This document shows, in pieces, positions 15,289 through 28,000 of a DNA stretch of 61,232 bases (position 1 is the first letter of the stretch; each line of letters starts with the position of its first letter). The translations under genes and the position numbers were made by a program. The notes under the pieces are model-generated. The model saw nothing but the letters and a program-made list of their open reading frames with translations. It searched no databases and was not told the origin of the DNA. Origin of the DNA: Elusimicrobiales bacterium (GTDB lineage Bacteria > Elusimicrobiota > Elusimicrobia > Elusimicrobiales > UBA9959); NCBI GenBank assembly GCA_031082205.1, contig JAVHLJ010000002.1, positions 76,557-137,788 on the forward strand, read 5' to 3'.

Positions 15289-15352
15289 TTTGAAAAAAAT
15301 ATTTTCGCGCGCGAAACAAAAGCGAAATATTATATTATTATCATAATATTCA
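15289..15352. other. AT-rich palindromic leader patch
   Basis: In a GC-rich setting this untranslated stretch is mostly A/T. It contains a perfect 14-base palindrome TTTCGCGCGCGAAA (15303-15316) and an inverted repeat AATATTAT / ATAATATT (15326-15333 and 15343-15350). It lies between the riboswitch terminator and the HEAT gene. No good -35/-10 pair was found in it. Possible regulator site or mRNA structure. The 431-base gap 14981-15411 is otherwise filled by the promoter and riboswitch. Confidence 0.5.
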
Positions 15353-15411
15353 CGCTTTGCCGCGCGGCCGGTCGTTTAAAACGGGCGCTGCAAGGCGGGC
15401 GTGCTTTTCAC

Positions 15412-16086
15412 ATGAGAAAAACGATCACCGCTTCCGCCTTCCTCGCGCTGCTGCTCTCCGCCGCGCCGCTCCGCGCCCAATCATCGCCCGCCGCCGCGCC
15501 GGCTCTTTCCGCCGCGCAGGTCAGGGAGCGCGCCGCACTGCTTAGGGACAAGGACCTCGAAGTCCGCCTGCGCGCCGCTTCGGAGCTGGGCCGCGCGGGC
15601 ACCGCCGCCGCGCGCCGGGCACTGGTAGCGGAACTCGGCCGCGAGAAGAGCCCGTATATCCGCGCCCGTATAGTGGACGCCCTCGGCGAGCGCCCCGATA
15701 AGGACGGGACGGCCGAGCTTGTTAAGATAGCCCGGGGGGACAAGGACGCCGACGCCAGGCAGGCCGCCGTGAAAGCCCTGGCTTTCTCGGCGGACCCCGC
15801 GGCCGCCGCGGAACTGCTGGCCCGGTTCGCCGACGCGGACGAGGAGATGGGCGTCCGCCTGCGGGCCGCCGACTCGCTCACCCGCTACCAGACCGACGCG
15901 GTCTTCGCCGCCTTCACCGCCGCCCTCGACGACGCCGACGGCCGCATAAGGACGCAGGCCGTCGTTTCCCTCTACAACGGCTTCGGCTATGACAGGCCCC
16001 GGGTCCGTCCCTATCTCGAGCGGATGGCGGACGATCCCTCGGCGGGCGGGACGGCGAAACTTTACCTGGAGAGGCTCGGCCGTTAA
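15412..16086 (+). CDS. Secreted HEAT-repeat protein
   Basis: 224 residues from ATG 15412. An in-frame ATG at 15271 lies too close to the riboswitch terminator and would add a non-signal-like extension. The signal peptide is MRKTITASAFLALLLSAAPL, ending RAQ. The rest is four or five HEAT/PBS-lyase-type helical repeats, for example DKDLEVRLRAASELGRAG, SPYIRARIVDALGERPD, DKDADARQAAVKALAFSA and DADGRIRTQAVVSLYNG. No Shine-Dalgarno stands close to the start. It is the first gene controlled by riboswitch 1 and precedes the giant protein gene by only 12 bases, so it may be a periplasmic chaperone or scaffold for the giant protein's export. This is inference from operon position. Confidence 0.8.
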   Translation: MRKTITASAFLALLLSAAPLRAQSSPAAAPALSAAQVRERAALLRDKDLEVRLRAASELGRAGTAAARRALVAELGREKSPYIRARIVDALGERPDKDGTAELVKIARGDKDADARQAAVKALAFSADPAAAAELLARFADADEEMGVRLRAADSLTRYQTDAVFAAFTAALDDADGRIRTQAVVSLYNGFGYDRPRVRPYLERMADDPSAGGTAKLYLERLGR

Positions 16087-16098
16087 GCCGGACGATAT

Positions 16099-19000
16099 AT
16101 GAGGCTGGAACGCTGGATGAAAGGCATGACAGGCCGCGCGGCTAAAGCCGCCGCGGCCCTGCTGCTTTTCGCCGGCCTGCTGCCCGCGCCCGCCGGCGCC
16201 GACTACGAATGGGGCAACCGGATCGCCGTCTACCGCCAGGTGGACTGCGGCGACATGTGGAGCACGGTCAACAATAACACCGAATTCCGTTTCACCGCGA
16301 TGCAGGACATAACCGGCGTAAACGAGATACGCATGCTGGTATCCTATACGGTCAACGCCGCCGCCGCCTACGCCACCTGGGAGGTGGGCGTGATGAACTC
16401 GGGAGGCACAATATTGAGCTCCACCTCCTGGACGGCCAATATGGGCGACGCCAACACACAGGTCTGGCGGTCCTGGGCCATACCCGCCTTCGATCTGTCG
16501 CAGGGCGGCAATTACAGGATATACGCCAGGGTCACCGGCACCAATGCCGGCCGCCGCATGCCGCGCATCGTGGCCATGCAGGCGCCGCGGGGTTTCGTTC
16601 CCAAGGACGACGAGACCGACTCCTACGCCGGCAGTTATTACAATGGCAGCAGCGTGGGCGCCGAGCCGGTCTACATGATCGGCAATGGCAGCGTCTACCA
16701 GGGCCAGCCCTATGCCCGCGGCCTGGAATCGGGGTCGGCGGTCACGGACGTCCTTCCCATCACGCTCAGCGTAAAGGACCCCAACGCCGTGGGCCAGCTC
16801 TTCCAGGCGCCGGCCGGCGGCCTGGGCCTGGTGGGCCTTAGCGCCTACGCCAAGGCCAAGGATTCAGCCAAAGACCTGCTTTTCAGGATAACCTCCGAGG
16901 ATGGCGCCACGGTCTACGTGGACACAACCACTTTCTTCACCGGTGACGGCAGCAATGTCTTCAAGGAATGGTCCAAATCCTTCCCCGGCGTTTTTCTGCC
17001 CGAGGGAACCTACCGGCTGGCCTTTATAGACCTGGCCGGCGGCGAGACCTGGTTCACCACGGCCGACAGCAAGGTGGGCGGTTCGCCCTTCGACGGCGCC
17101 ACTTACAAGGGCACCCCTGCCCGCTATCAGACCTCCACCAACCGCGGCGGCAGTTGGAGCAATCCCACGGTCTCGGGCGACCTCAACTTCAAGTTCATCA
17201 TAGACGATACCCGGCCGACCATGCAGATACTGCAGCCCAGGAATAATACCTGGCGCAAGAGCCTGCCGCGCATAGAGGGCACGGCGGCCGACAACTATTA
17301 CATTAACCAGAACAATGTCACCCTTTTCATCAAAGAGGAAGGCATCACCAACCGCTACTGGACCGGTTCCTCCTGGGGTTCCTATTCCACCGGCTATGAA
17401 TACGACTACGACAAATGGGTGTCCACCGGACCGGCCTCGGCCTCGGCCGGCGCCACGGTCAACTGGAACTATACTGTGCCCTGGTCGCATGACCGCAAAT
17501 ATATAATCTACTCCCGCGCCAGGGATTCCGCCGGCAATTACACGCAGTACTGGTCCACCTCCACTTTCCACTACGATATCTATTCGGCCGGTCCGCCCGA
17601 GCAGCCGGATTCCCTCGCCCAGGTGCCGGAGCATAACTCGGTCATAAACGCCGTTCCTTCGGCCATAAGCGGCACCGCGGCGGATAATTCGCTGGGCGGC
17701 ATAGGCAATGTGAAATGGGTGCTCTGGCGCAATACCGACGGCGCCTACTGGATGGGCGCCTGGACCGCCGGGCCGGTGCCGGCCGACCCCGGCTCCTGGC
17801 CGGACCCCAACACACTCTCGCCTTCCGGCGGCACCCCCGTGACCTGGGAACGCAATACCATGCTGCCGACGGCCGGCGACATGACCGACGGCGCCACCTA
17901 TTACGTAACGTCGGTCGCGGCCGACCGCGTGGTGGATTCGGCTAACAATGCCGCCCCCAACTACGAGGTGCAGCGTACCACCGTCACCTTCTGGTGGGAC
18001 GTGAGCGCGCCGGTCTCGCGCAGCACCATGCCCGCGCAGGGGGCCAGGTATTCATCGCTGACCGCCCTCCACGGCACGGCCTATGATAATGTCAAGATAG
18101 ACAGCCTGCGCGTCCGGCTGCGGCGCAATACCGATAATAAATACTGGAACGATTCCGCCAACGAGTTCGGCATAACCGACCCCGAGGCCGCCTGGGTGAC
18201 GCTGGGCACAGGCCTGGCCCAGCGCACGACCAACTGGATGTACAGCGACCTCTTCGCCTGGACCGGCAGCCCCGCCACCGAGTACCAGGTCAACGTGCAG
18301 GCTAAAGATTACCTGCGTTATGAGACGAATTTTTCCACCGCCGTCTTCACCTACGACACGCAGGCCCCGTCGCCGCTGGTGACCAGCCCGGCCTCGCTGG
18401 GCTATATGACGGCTCCCCTGGCCGCGGGCGCCACCATACAGGGCACGGTGGACTCCGACGCCTCGCAGGTCAGGGTGAGGATGCAGAACCTGCAGGACAA
18501 TCTCTACTGGACCGGCGGCGGCTGGGGAGCCGAGACCTGGCTGACGGCGACGATATACGCCCCCGGCTTCTGGCGCCTGGTCGTGCCCAAGACCGCTTTT
18601 GCCAGCGGCGGCAAGTACGAGGTGACGCTGGAGGGCACGGATTCCTCCATCCCGACCCCCAATGTGGGCTTCAGCGCGGCCCAGCGCTTCTGGTACGACG
18701 TGGACAAACCCACCTCGGCTGTGACGGGCCTGGCCGACGGCTCGCTGCTGGCGGGGCTGTCCTCCATCTCGGGTACCGCCGCCGACACCGCTCCATTCGG
18801 CCCCGTAGGCACCTCGCTCGATAAAGTGAGGGTTTCCATATACAACGACCAGACCGGCCAGTATTTCACCGGCTCCGGCTGGGGCCCGCTGACCGAGCTC
18901 CCGGTTGACATGGACGGCGGCGCGCTCAACGGCGGCCGCTGGGAGCATAACTGGACCATCACCCCGTCCACCGGCTGGATAAACAATTACGACTACGAGA

Positions 19001-22000
19001 TCCGCTACGTCGCCGTCGACAAGGCCGGCAACAGGGAAGACCATAACCTGCTCAATCCCAACGCGCCGAAAATAGGGTTCAGCATAGACCTGCAGCCCCC
19101 GGTCTCGGTGTCCACCTTCCCGGCCAACGGCGCGGTCTACGGCGCCGGGGCCTGGCGGATATACGGCACGGCCTCCGATAATAAGGGGCTGGACCGGGTG
19201 GAACTCTCCCTCAAGCGTTCCACGTCCACCGATTTCACCGCGCCGTACTCCTACTGGAACGGCGTGTTCTGGCAGGATGATCCCGGCTACGAGGTCTGGG
19301 TGAGCTCGCAGAACATGCAGAACCTGGGCGTCGCCTCGCTGAACTGGAATTACGGCGGCGTGGGCTGGACCTCGGGCAGATATCAGTTGCGGTCCAGGGC
19401 GCGCGACGACGTGGCCCGCTGGCAGACCGCGCTGACCGACGTGGCGTTCACCATAGACATGTCGGCCCCGGCCAGCGCGGTCCTCACGCCGGCCGACGGG
19501 GGCGCCTATAACGCCGCGGGCTTCAGCTCGTTCCAGGGCCAGGCGACCGACGACCTTTCCGGCATCCCGGCCGCCGGGGTGAATATCTGGATACGCGATA
19601 TGGGCTTCACCGACGATGAACTGCCCTGGCCCACTACCTACTGGAACGGCACCGCCTGGCAGAACAGCGCCAGCCCCATCCCGCTTCAGGCCACGCCTGT
19701 CAATCCGGGCGCCATGTCCACGCCCTGGACCTATCCTAAACCGGCCCTGGCCGACGGCCACCGCTACGCCGTGCAGTCGTGGGCGACCGATATCGCGGGC
19801 AACGTCGAATCTCCTTCGGCGGTCTCCGTCTTCGATTATGACGTGCGCCATCCCACCGCGACGATAGGCAATCCTCCGCACGGCGGCGCCGTCAGCTCGC
19901 TGCCGGAGGTAAGCGGCGAATACGTCGATACTTTCCCGGGGTCCGGCGTCCCGGCGGGCGCGGTCAGGGTCTCCATACGTCAGAACTTCGGCTCGCAGCT
20001 TTACTGGAAAGGCTCGGTCATAGGCTGGGATGGTACCACCGAACACTGGCTGGACGCGGCAGCGGCCGAGGTGGATGTCAGCACCGAGACCGGCCGCCAG
20101 GCCTCCTGGAAATACACGGACCTGCCGGCCTGGGAGGACCAGCGCGTCTACCGCGTCAGGGCCAAGGCCGCGGACGCCGCCGGCAATACCCAGGAGTCGC
20201 TGGGCGACTCGTTCATCGCCGTCTCCACTTTCACTTTCGACGCCTCGGCGCCGCAGACCGAGATCTACGCGCCCTCGACAGTCAGCCGGCCGCGCTACGA
20301 CCAGTACGGCGTTTACACCATACAGGGCGCGGCCACGGCCGGCACCGCCGAGATAGACCGGGTGGAGATACTCATATATATCCCCTACAGCGGCACGCAC
20401 CATTATTACTGGAGCTGGGGCGCAAGGAACTGGACCTATGACACCATAGCCAACGACGCCCCGTACTGGAAGGATATAGGCGTGACCAAAGCGGTAGGGC
20501 CGCTGTACTGGCGCTACGAGGGCGCGGATATGCCCAGCTATCCGGGCAACAATACCTATGTCACCGGCTACGACGCCGTCGTAAGGGCCAGGACCAGCAC
20601 GGCGGAGCGCACCGAGGTGGCCGGCGCCGGCGAGCGCTGGGACCCGACCTCCGACTATCCCTGGTCCATACTGGATACGCCGGTACACGGCAGCATAGGC
20701 TCTGGCGTGGCCACGATGACCGGCCGCTTCTGGCCGGACGATGAATCCACCAATCCCGTACCCAAGGTCAGCATCTACAACAAGACCACCGCCAGGTACT
20801 GGGATAATTCGATGAACGGCGGCCTGGGCGGCTGGAGCGCCAGCGAGGTCTGGAACAACGCCGTCTCCGGTTCCGACTTGGGCCGCTTTTACAACTTTAC
20901 CTACAATTCTTCAAGCGTCACCTGGACCACCGGCGAGTACGTCCTCAGGAGCAAGAAAGACCGCGGCACCAGGCTGGAGGTCCCGCATAAAGGTTCTATC
21001 TATATCGTGGACGTCTCGCCGCCCGAATCGCGCGTGCTGGTGCCTGGCAACAATACCATGCACAGCGCCCTGCCTTACCTCAACGGCACGGCCGCGGACG
21101 TGGGCCCGGCCGGTCTGCAGACCGTCGAGGCCGCGCTAAAACGTATCACCGGCGGCACGACCTACTACTGGAGCGGCGGCACCTCCGCCTGGGTCCCCAC
21201 CGAGACGCCGGTCTGGAACGGCGCCTCCCTGAGCGGCTCCAGCTGGACCTACGACACTTCGGGCGTGGCCTGGACCTACGGCCAGCTCTATACCGGCATC
21301 GTGCGCGCCACGGACAAGGGCAACAATGTTCAGACCGCCATCGCGACCGGCCGCAACTTCAGGATAGACAATATCGGCCCCGTCTCGGCCGTGACCGCGC
21401 CGGCCGACGGCGGCATCTATGCCGCCCTCTCCACGCTTTCGGGTACATCGTACGACGAATATTCCGTGCCTATAGACGGCCAGATGCGGCTGCACCGCGA
21501 CGTCAACGGCGACGATGTCCCCGACGGGACCTACGACGGTTCCGCCTGGCAGCCCTACGATGACGATCTCTGGTTCGCGCCGGGCAGCTTCAGCCTGAAC
21601 GGCACCACGGCCACGCTGACCAAGACCATGCCCGACGCGGCCTGGGACTCCGGCTACAAGTACTACTTCTATGTCCGCAGCAAGGATAACGCGCTCTCCG
21701 GCAACAACCAGGGCTCCGCGTCCCCGGTCTCGGCCTTCTGGATAGACAAGACGCCGCCTTATTCGACCATCCTCCACCCCTCTGCCGCGGCCTATAACTC
21801 GCTCACCAGCCTCTACGGCACGGCCGGCGACGCGCTCTCCGGCGCGGACGAGGTGCGAATAACGCTTTACAACACCTCGCTGGGCCAGTATTACGACCCG
21901 TCGGCCAACCCGCCCTGGACCGCTGGCGAGGAGAACGCCGCGCCCTGGGTCCTGGCGCAGGCCACGGTGTACCAGACCTCGGCCTCCTGGAGCTATGCCG

Positions 22001-25000
22001 TGGAGAACTCCACCTGGACCAGCGGCGCCCGCTACCGCCTGCGCGCCCGCGCCAGGGACCGGGTGGGAAATCTCGGCGTCGCCCTTTCCACCGCGACCTT
22101 CCAGTTCGACACCGACCTGCCGGTCTCCAGCGTGACCTATCCCGTCAACGGCACGCATCTGACCAACGCCGCGCTGTCCGTCACGCTGGCCGGCACGGCC
22201 TACGATTACCCTCTCATAGACAAAAGCGGCGTGAACCTCACGCGGCTTTATTTCAGGCGCGGCAACGGCGATTATTTCACCGGCCTGGGCTGGCAGACCG
22301 ATCCTTATCCGCTCAACGCCGAACTGCCCGCGGACAATTGGACATATTCGCTGCCCGACGGCGTCTTCACGGACGGTGAGATCTTCCATGTCTATGCGAG
22401 CGCCAGGGACAATGCCACCAATGTCGAAGCTTTCAATCTGAGGAGCACCTTCGTCTACGACCTGACGCGGCCTACCGGGACCATAACCTACCCGTACAAC
22501 GACGGTTACATCAGCCAGACCGGGCGGATAGCCGGCACGGCCTACGATACGCCCAACGGCCTGGTGGACAAGGTCTATGTCCGCGTGAAGCAGCTGACCG
22601 GCCCCAAGCCGGACCATTACTACCGGGTCTCGGATTCGTCCTGGACCGTGGAGGGTTCTCCCGAGGTGTGGAACGAGCTCCCGCTTCACGGGACTTTGAG
22701 CCCGGACGGCACCTGGTGGCAGCTGAATACCTCGCCCTGGCAGAGCGGCGAGACCTACGAGATGAACGCCACCGTCAAGGACAAGGCCGGCTGGTACCGG
22801 CTGGGCTACAGCACGGTTACGGCCATCAAGGCCGACTTCACCGCCCCGACCTCCACCGTGACCTATCCGTCGCATCTCAGCACGCTGGAGGAGAACCTGA
22901 CCGTCATCTCCGGCTCGGCTTCCGACGCCGCGCCCGGGCAACTCGACAAGGTGAGGGTCTCTTATTTCTGCGTGGACGGCATCTGCCAGAACAAGTACTG
23001 GAACCGCGACGCCGGGGCCTGGAATTCCGACACCGAACTTTTCTACGACGCGACGGTCCTCCCCGGCGACCGCTGGGAGGCCACCGGCGCGTCGTCGCCC
23101 ACCTGGGCCCAGTCCACCGAGGGTATCAGTTTCCGTATCTTCGCCAGGGGCGTGGACAAGGCCGGCAACGAGGTGGCCAAGCCCGGCACGGGCCCCGGCT
23201 CGCATATCGAGTTCACGCTCAAGACGCCGCTGCCGGTCTCGGATATCGCCGTCCCGGACGAGAACACGCCGCACTGGCGGCCTTCGCCGTCGCCGGTTCT
23301 CTCCGGCACGTCCCTCTACGCCAGCGGGGTCAAGGTGCGGGTGGTGGACTGGGGTCCCGACGGTCTCTGGGGCAGCGGCGACGAGTATGTCTGGGCCGGG
23401 AGTTCCTGGGTGCCGGTGGGCGAGTTCGCGGGCTATGTGGACGTCAGCGCCTTCAACCCGCCCAACTGGCAGTGGACCATCCCGTCGTCCGCCTGGAACG
23501 GCAACCGGACCTACCGCGTGCGCTCCATGGCCGTAAGCGCCAGCAATGAAACGCCCAAGACCGGCCGCGACTTCATCATCGACTCCTCGGCCCCGGTCAC
23601 CGGCATAACCGCCCCGTCGGCCGCTTACATGAAGAACGTCCCGGCGCTGACGGCCACTGTCTCGGACCTGGCGCCGGGCGCGGTGAGTTACGCGTATTTC
23701 CGCGTCAAGCGCCAGGAATCGGCCGAATACTGGAACTGGCGGGCCTCCACTTTCACGGCGCTGTCCGGCGCCGACACGGACCTGCCTGCGGTCATCGACG
23801 GCGGGATAGCCTCCTATACCACCGACTATTTCAGCGCCGGTACCGCCTTCGAGGACAACAGGGCCTACGTGGCGCGTTTCTCCGCCTTCGACAGGGCCGG
23901 CAACGAGGGCGCGGCCACCGACCGGGCCTTCACGATAGACCGCTCCTCGCCGGCCGCCCGGATACGCGTCCCTTACGACCTCAATAACGGCGGCATGCGC
24001 TCCGTGACGGCCCTCTCCGGCACCGCCGCTGACAACTGGAGCAACGCCTCCGTGCAGGTGGCGATAGAGCGATGGGTAGGCGGCGCGGTGTACCGTTTCA
24101 ACGGCACCGGCTACGACACCTACGACGACCATTACTGGATAACCGTGGACGGGACCAACGGTTATCTCTCCCCGTCCGCGACCTCCTGGGTCTACGCGCC
24201 CGCGAACCTGGACAACTACTTCGCGAGCGGCTACCGCCACATGGTCCTGGCCCGGGCGCTGGACACGGCCGGCAATGTCCAGGAGTCCTTCACCGTAGGC
24301 GTCTCTTCGCTGGTGGTGAAGGTCGACAAGGAGCCGCCCGCCTCCTTCCTGATCGATCCGCTGGATTCCTCGGACGGCGAGAGCGGCCGCTATAAGGCGT
24401 CGGCCATCGGCCAGTTCCCCGCCAATCATATACGCGGCACCGCCACGGACGGCCCGGCCGGTATGGCCGCCGGCCTGCAGACCCCCCAGATCCGGCTGTC
24501 CTACCTGCTTGCCGGAGACACTTATTACTGGACCGGCGTCTCGTTCAGTTCCGGCGCCGCGGCCGAGGCCTCGGCCTGGCAGGGAGCTTCCAGGAGCGGC
24601 TCGTATCCCGTCTGGAACTGGGACTATATCACCAGCGTGGTGTGGCCGGCCGGCGACCGCGAATACACGGTGGAGGCGCGCGGCATGGACGACTCGCGCC
24701 TGGCCGACGATACCGGCGACGGCAACTGGGGGCAGCCGCCCTACGTCAGCCGCAGGTTCATAGTGGACAACACTCCGCCGTCGGTGGCCATCACCACCCC
24801 GACCGAACTTTCCCTTAACTCCGCGACCAATATATACGGCACGGCCAACGCCGACCTGGCCGGCCACGCGCTTACTTATGTGAGGATCTCCACGGGTTCC
24901 GGCGCCGGCCTGCGCTACTGGGACGGCGGGACTTCCGCCTGGGTCACTTCGGCCGAAACCTGGAATCCCGCCCAGAAACTGGGCCCGACCTCCTGGTATT

Positions 25001-28000
25001 ACACCGTCTCCCCGTCGATACTGGTGGAGAAGACCACCTACACGGTATCGGCCCGGGCGCTGGACTTCGCGGGCAACTATTCCACGGTATACGCCACCCG
25101 GACCTTCCTCAACCAGCGTCCTTCGGACGTCGTGCTGAGCCCCTACTCGGCGGCCTATAATTCGCTCACCTCGCTCTCGGGCGAGGCCTTCGACAATACC
25201 GGCCTGACCGCGTCCGCCGTCTCCATCTTCAATTATACGCAGAGCCAGTGCTACGACCCGTCGCTGACCCCGCCCTGGAAGACCATAGGCTGCGTCACCG
25301 ACAACGACGCGCCGTGGGTGAGCGTGCCCGCCGCCATCTGGACCACTTCTGCCTCGTGGACCTACGCCATAGAGAACTCCAGCTGGACCAGCGGCGCCAG
25401 CTACAGGGTCAGGGCCCGCTCCCGCGACGCGGCCGGCAACTGGAACGTGGTCCTGGCCACCGCGGCTTTCCAGTTCGACACCGAGATCCCGGTCTCCACG
25501 GTCACCTACCCGGCCGACGGCTCCCACCTGCCGCTCTCGGCCAATCCCATGACCATACAGGGCACCGCTTTCGACGGCTTCTCCGGGGTCAACGAAGTCA
25601 GGTTCTACCTGCGCCGGTCCAACGGCGACTATTTCGACGGCATCGGCTGGTACGCGGACCCGCGGCAGCTCACCGGTACGCCGCCTCTCGCCAACTGGAC
25701 CCACTATCTCGAAGGCGCGGCGGCCTATATAGACGGCGAGCGCTACACGCTGTCGAGCTGGGCGAGGGACCTGGCCGGCAACGAGGAGGCGCTGACGCTC
25801 AAATCCACCTTCGTCTACGATATCAGCCGCCCGACGGCCGCCATAACCTACCCGTACAACAGCGGTTATGTCAGCCAGACCGGCCGCGTCACGGGAGATT
25901 CGTACGATAAGCCCAACGGCCGCGTGGCCAACGCCTTCGTCAGGATAAAGCGCGACTCCGACGGCCGCTACTGGAGCAGCGCGCTGGGCGACTGGACGCT
26001 GACCGGCGCGCCGGAGGTCTGGAACGACGTTCTCTCCTACGGCTCGCTGAGCTCCGGCGGCACCTGGTGGCAGCTCAACGCCGCCCCCTGGCAGAGCGGC
26101 CAGTCCTACGAGGTCAACGCCTACACCGTGGACAGGGCGGGCAATCAGCAGCTCGTTTTCTCCACCGCCGCCAATATCAACGCCGACTTCACGGCCCCGA
26201 CCTCCACCGTGACCTACCCGGTCCACGATTCCATAGTACAGGCCGAACTGCCCGTCATATCCGGCTCCGCTTCCGACTTCGCCCCCGGCGTGCTGGACAA
26301 GGTAAGGATCTCGTATTACTGCGTCAACGGCAGCTGCGGCGGCAATTACTGGAACCGCTCCGCGATGGCCTGGAATTCGCCGACCGAGATCTTCTACGAC
26401 GCGGCGATACTGGCGGGGAACCGCTGGGAGGCGACCGGGGTCTCGACCCCCGCCTGGATCTCTACCCTGGCCGGCGTGGACTACAGGGTCTTCGCCAAGG
26501 GCGTGGACCAGGCCGGCAACGAGGTCGCCAAGCCGGGCGCGCCGGCCGCGGGGACCTCGTTCATAAAGTTCACGCTGAGGCCGCCGCCGCCGGACTCCAT
26601 GATAACGACCCCGTCCGGCACGCCGCACTGGAAGATCTCGCCCGCGCCGACGATAATCGGCACGGCCATATATTCCACCACGGTGCAACTGCGCATCGTC
26701 GACTATGGTCCCAACCTTGATGAGAAGACGGGCGGCGACGACCTGGTCTGGAACGGCTCGGCCTGGGTTTCCACCAACGTCTTCACCGGCTATGTCGGCG
26801 TGACCAATTTCGCGGCCCCCAACTGGCAATGGACCATGCCGGGGGCGAACTGGACAAATAACAGGCGCTACCGCGTCTATTCGCTGGCCAAACACGAGCC
26901 CAACGGCATAGACGAACAGGAGGGGGACGACAAGGAATTCGTGATAGACGACACCGCCCCCTCGGCCGCGGTGACCTCGCCGGACAGGGCTTATGTGCCC
27001 GAACTCACGCAGCTTGCCGCTTCGGTATCGGATACCTCTCCCGGCGAGATACAGAGCGCCTATTTCAGGGTGAAGCGCCAGGAGAACGCCGAGTACTGGG
27101 ACTGGAAACTTTCCACTTTCACCCCGACCGGTACGGACATCAACCTGTCCGCGACCGTCGACGCGGGGCTCGCCTCCTACACCACGGATTACTTCCAGAC
27201 GGGCCGGGCCTGGGAGACCAACCGTTCCTACCAGGTCCAGCTCTTCGCCGCGGACAAGGCGGGCAATACCGGTTCCTCCCCCGTCGCCTCATTCACCGTA
27301 GATCGCAGTTCGCCGGTGGCCCGCATAACGGTACCGCGCGACGCCAACTCCAAGGGGATACGATCGATAACCTCCCTGCTGGGTACGGCGCTGGACAACT
27401 GGGGCAACTCCAACGTCGAGATAGCCGTGCAGCAGCTGGGCAATCCCCCGCTCTGGTTCAATGGTCAGACCTTTTTCGAGCCGGATCCATACTGGATTCC
27501 GCTGCTGGGCAATACCAGCGCTTACCTGTCGCCGTCGGCCACCTCCTGGGTCTACGCCCCGGCCGGCCTGGATACGCACTTCACCGGAGGCACCACCGGC
27601 ACGCGCTACCTGTTCCTGGCCCGCGCGCGCGACACCGCCGGCAATCTGCAGGACTACCTGGAGGTGGGCGTCTCGTCCGCGGTCTTCTCGATAGACAAGC
27701 GGCCGCCGACCTCGTCCATAGTCTTCCCAGCCGACCACCAGGACGGGGTCAGTGGCCGTTACAAGTCTTCCAATGCCGGCAAGTCCGGCACCGACACGCG
27801 GTTCTATGGTTCGGCCTCCGATAACTACTATACCGAGCGCAATGCCGGCGTGGCGGCGGGGCGCATGCGCCTGTCCTACCTGGACGGCGGCTCCACCTGG
27901 TACTGGACCGGCGCCGCCTTCGATAATGCGGTCTCCTCCGAGGCCGCCTGGCAGCCTATAAGCGTGAGCGGCAGCGCCCCGTCGTGGAACTGGGTATACC

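Noticed and set aside
15271-15411. Earlier ATG for the HEAT protein
   Set aside because: The extension is AT-rich leader with palindromes and would bury the signal peptide 47 residues inside the chain.
21136-26895. 1,919-codon open frame on the minus strand
   Set aside because: It is an antisense shadow of the giant gene, produced by GC-rich third positions; low-complexity Gly/Arg/Val-rich translation, no domain, no promoter. The same applies to 18052-20688, 27289-33819, 34111-36843, 37783-42315, 44683-47085 and 50044-52896.
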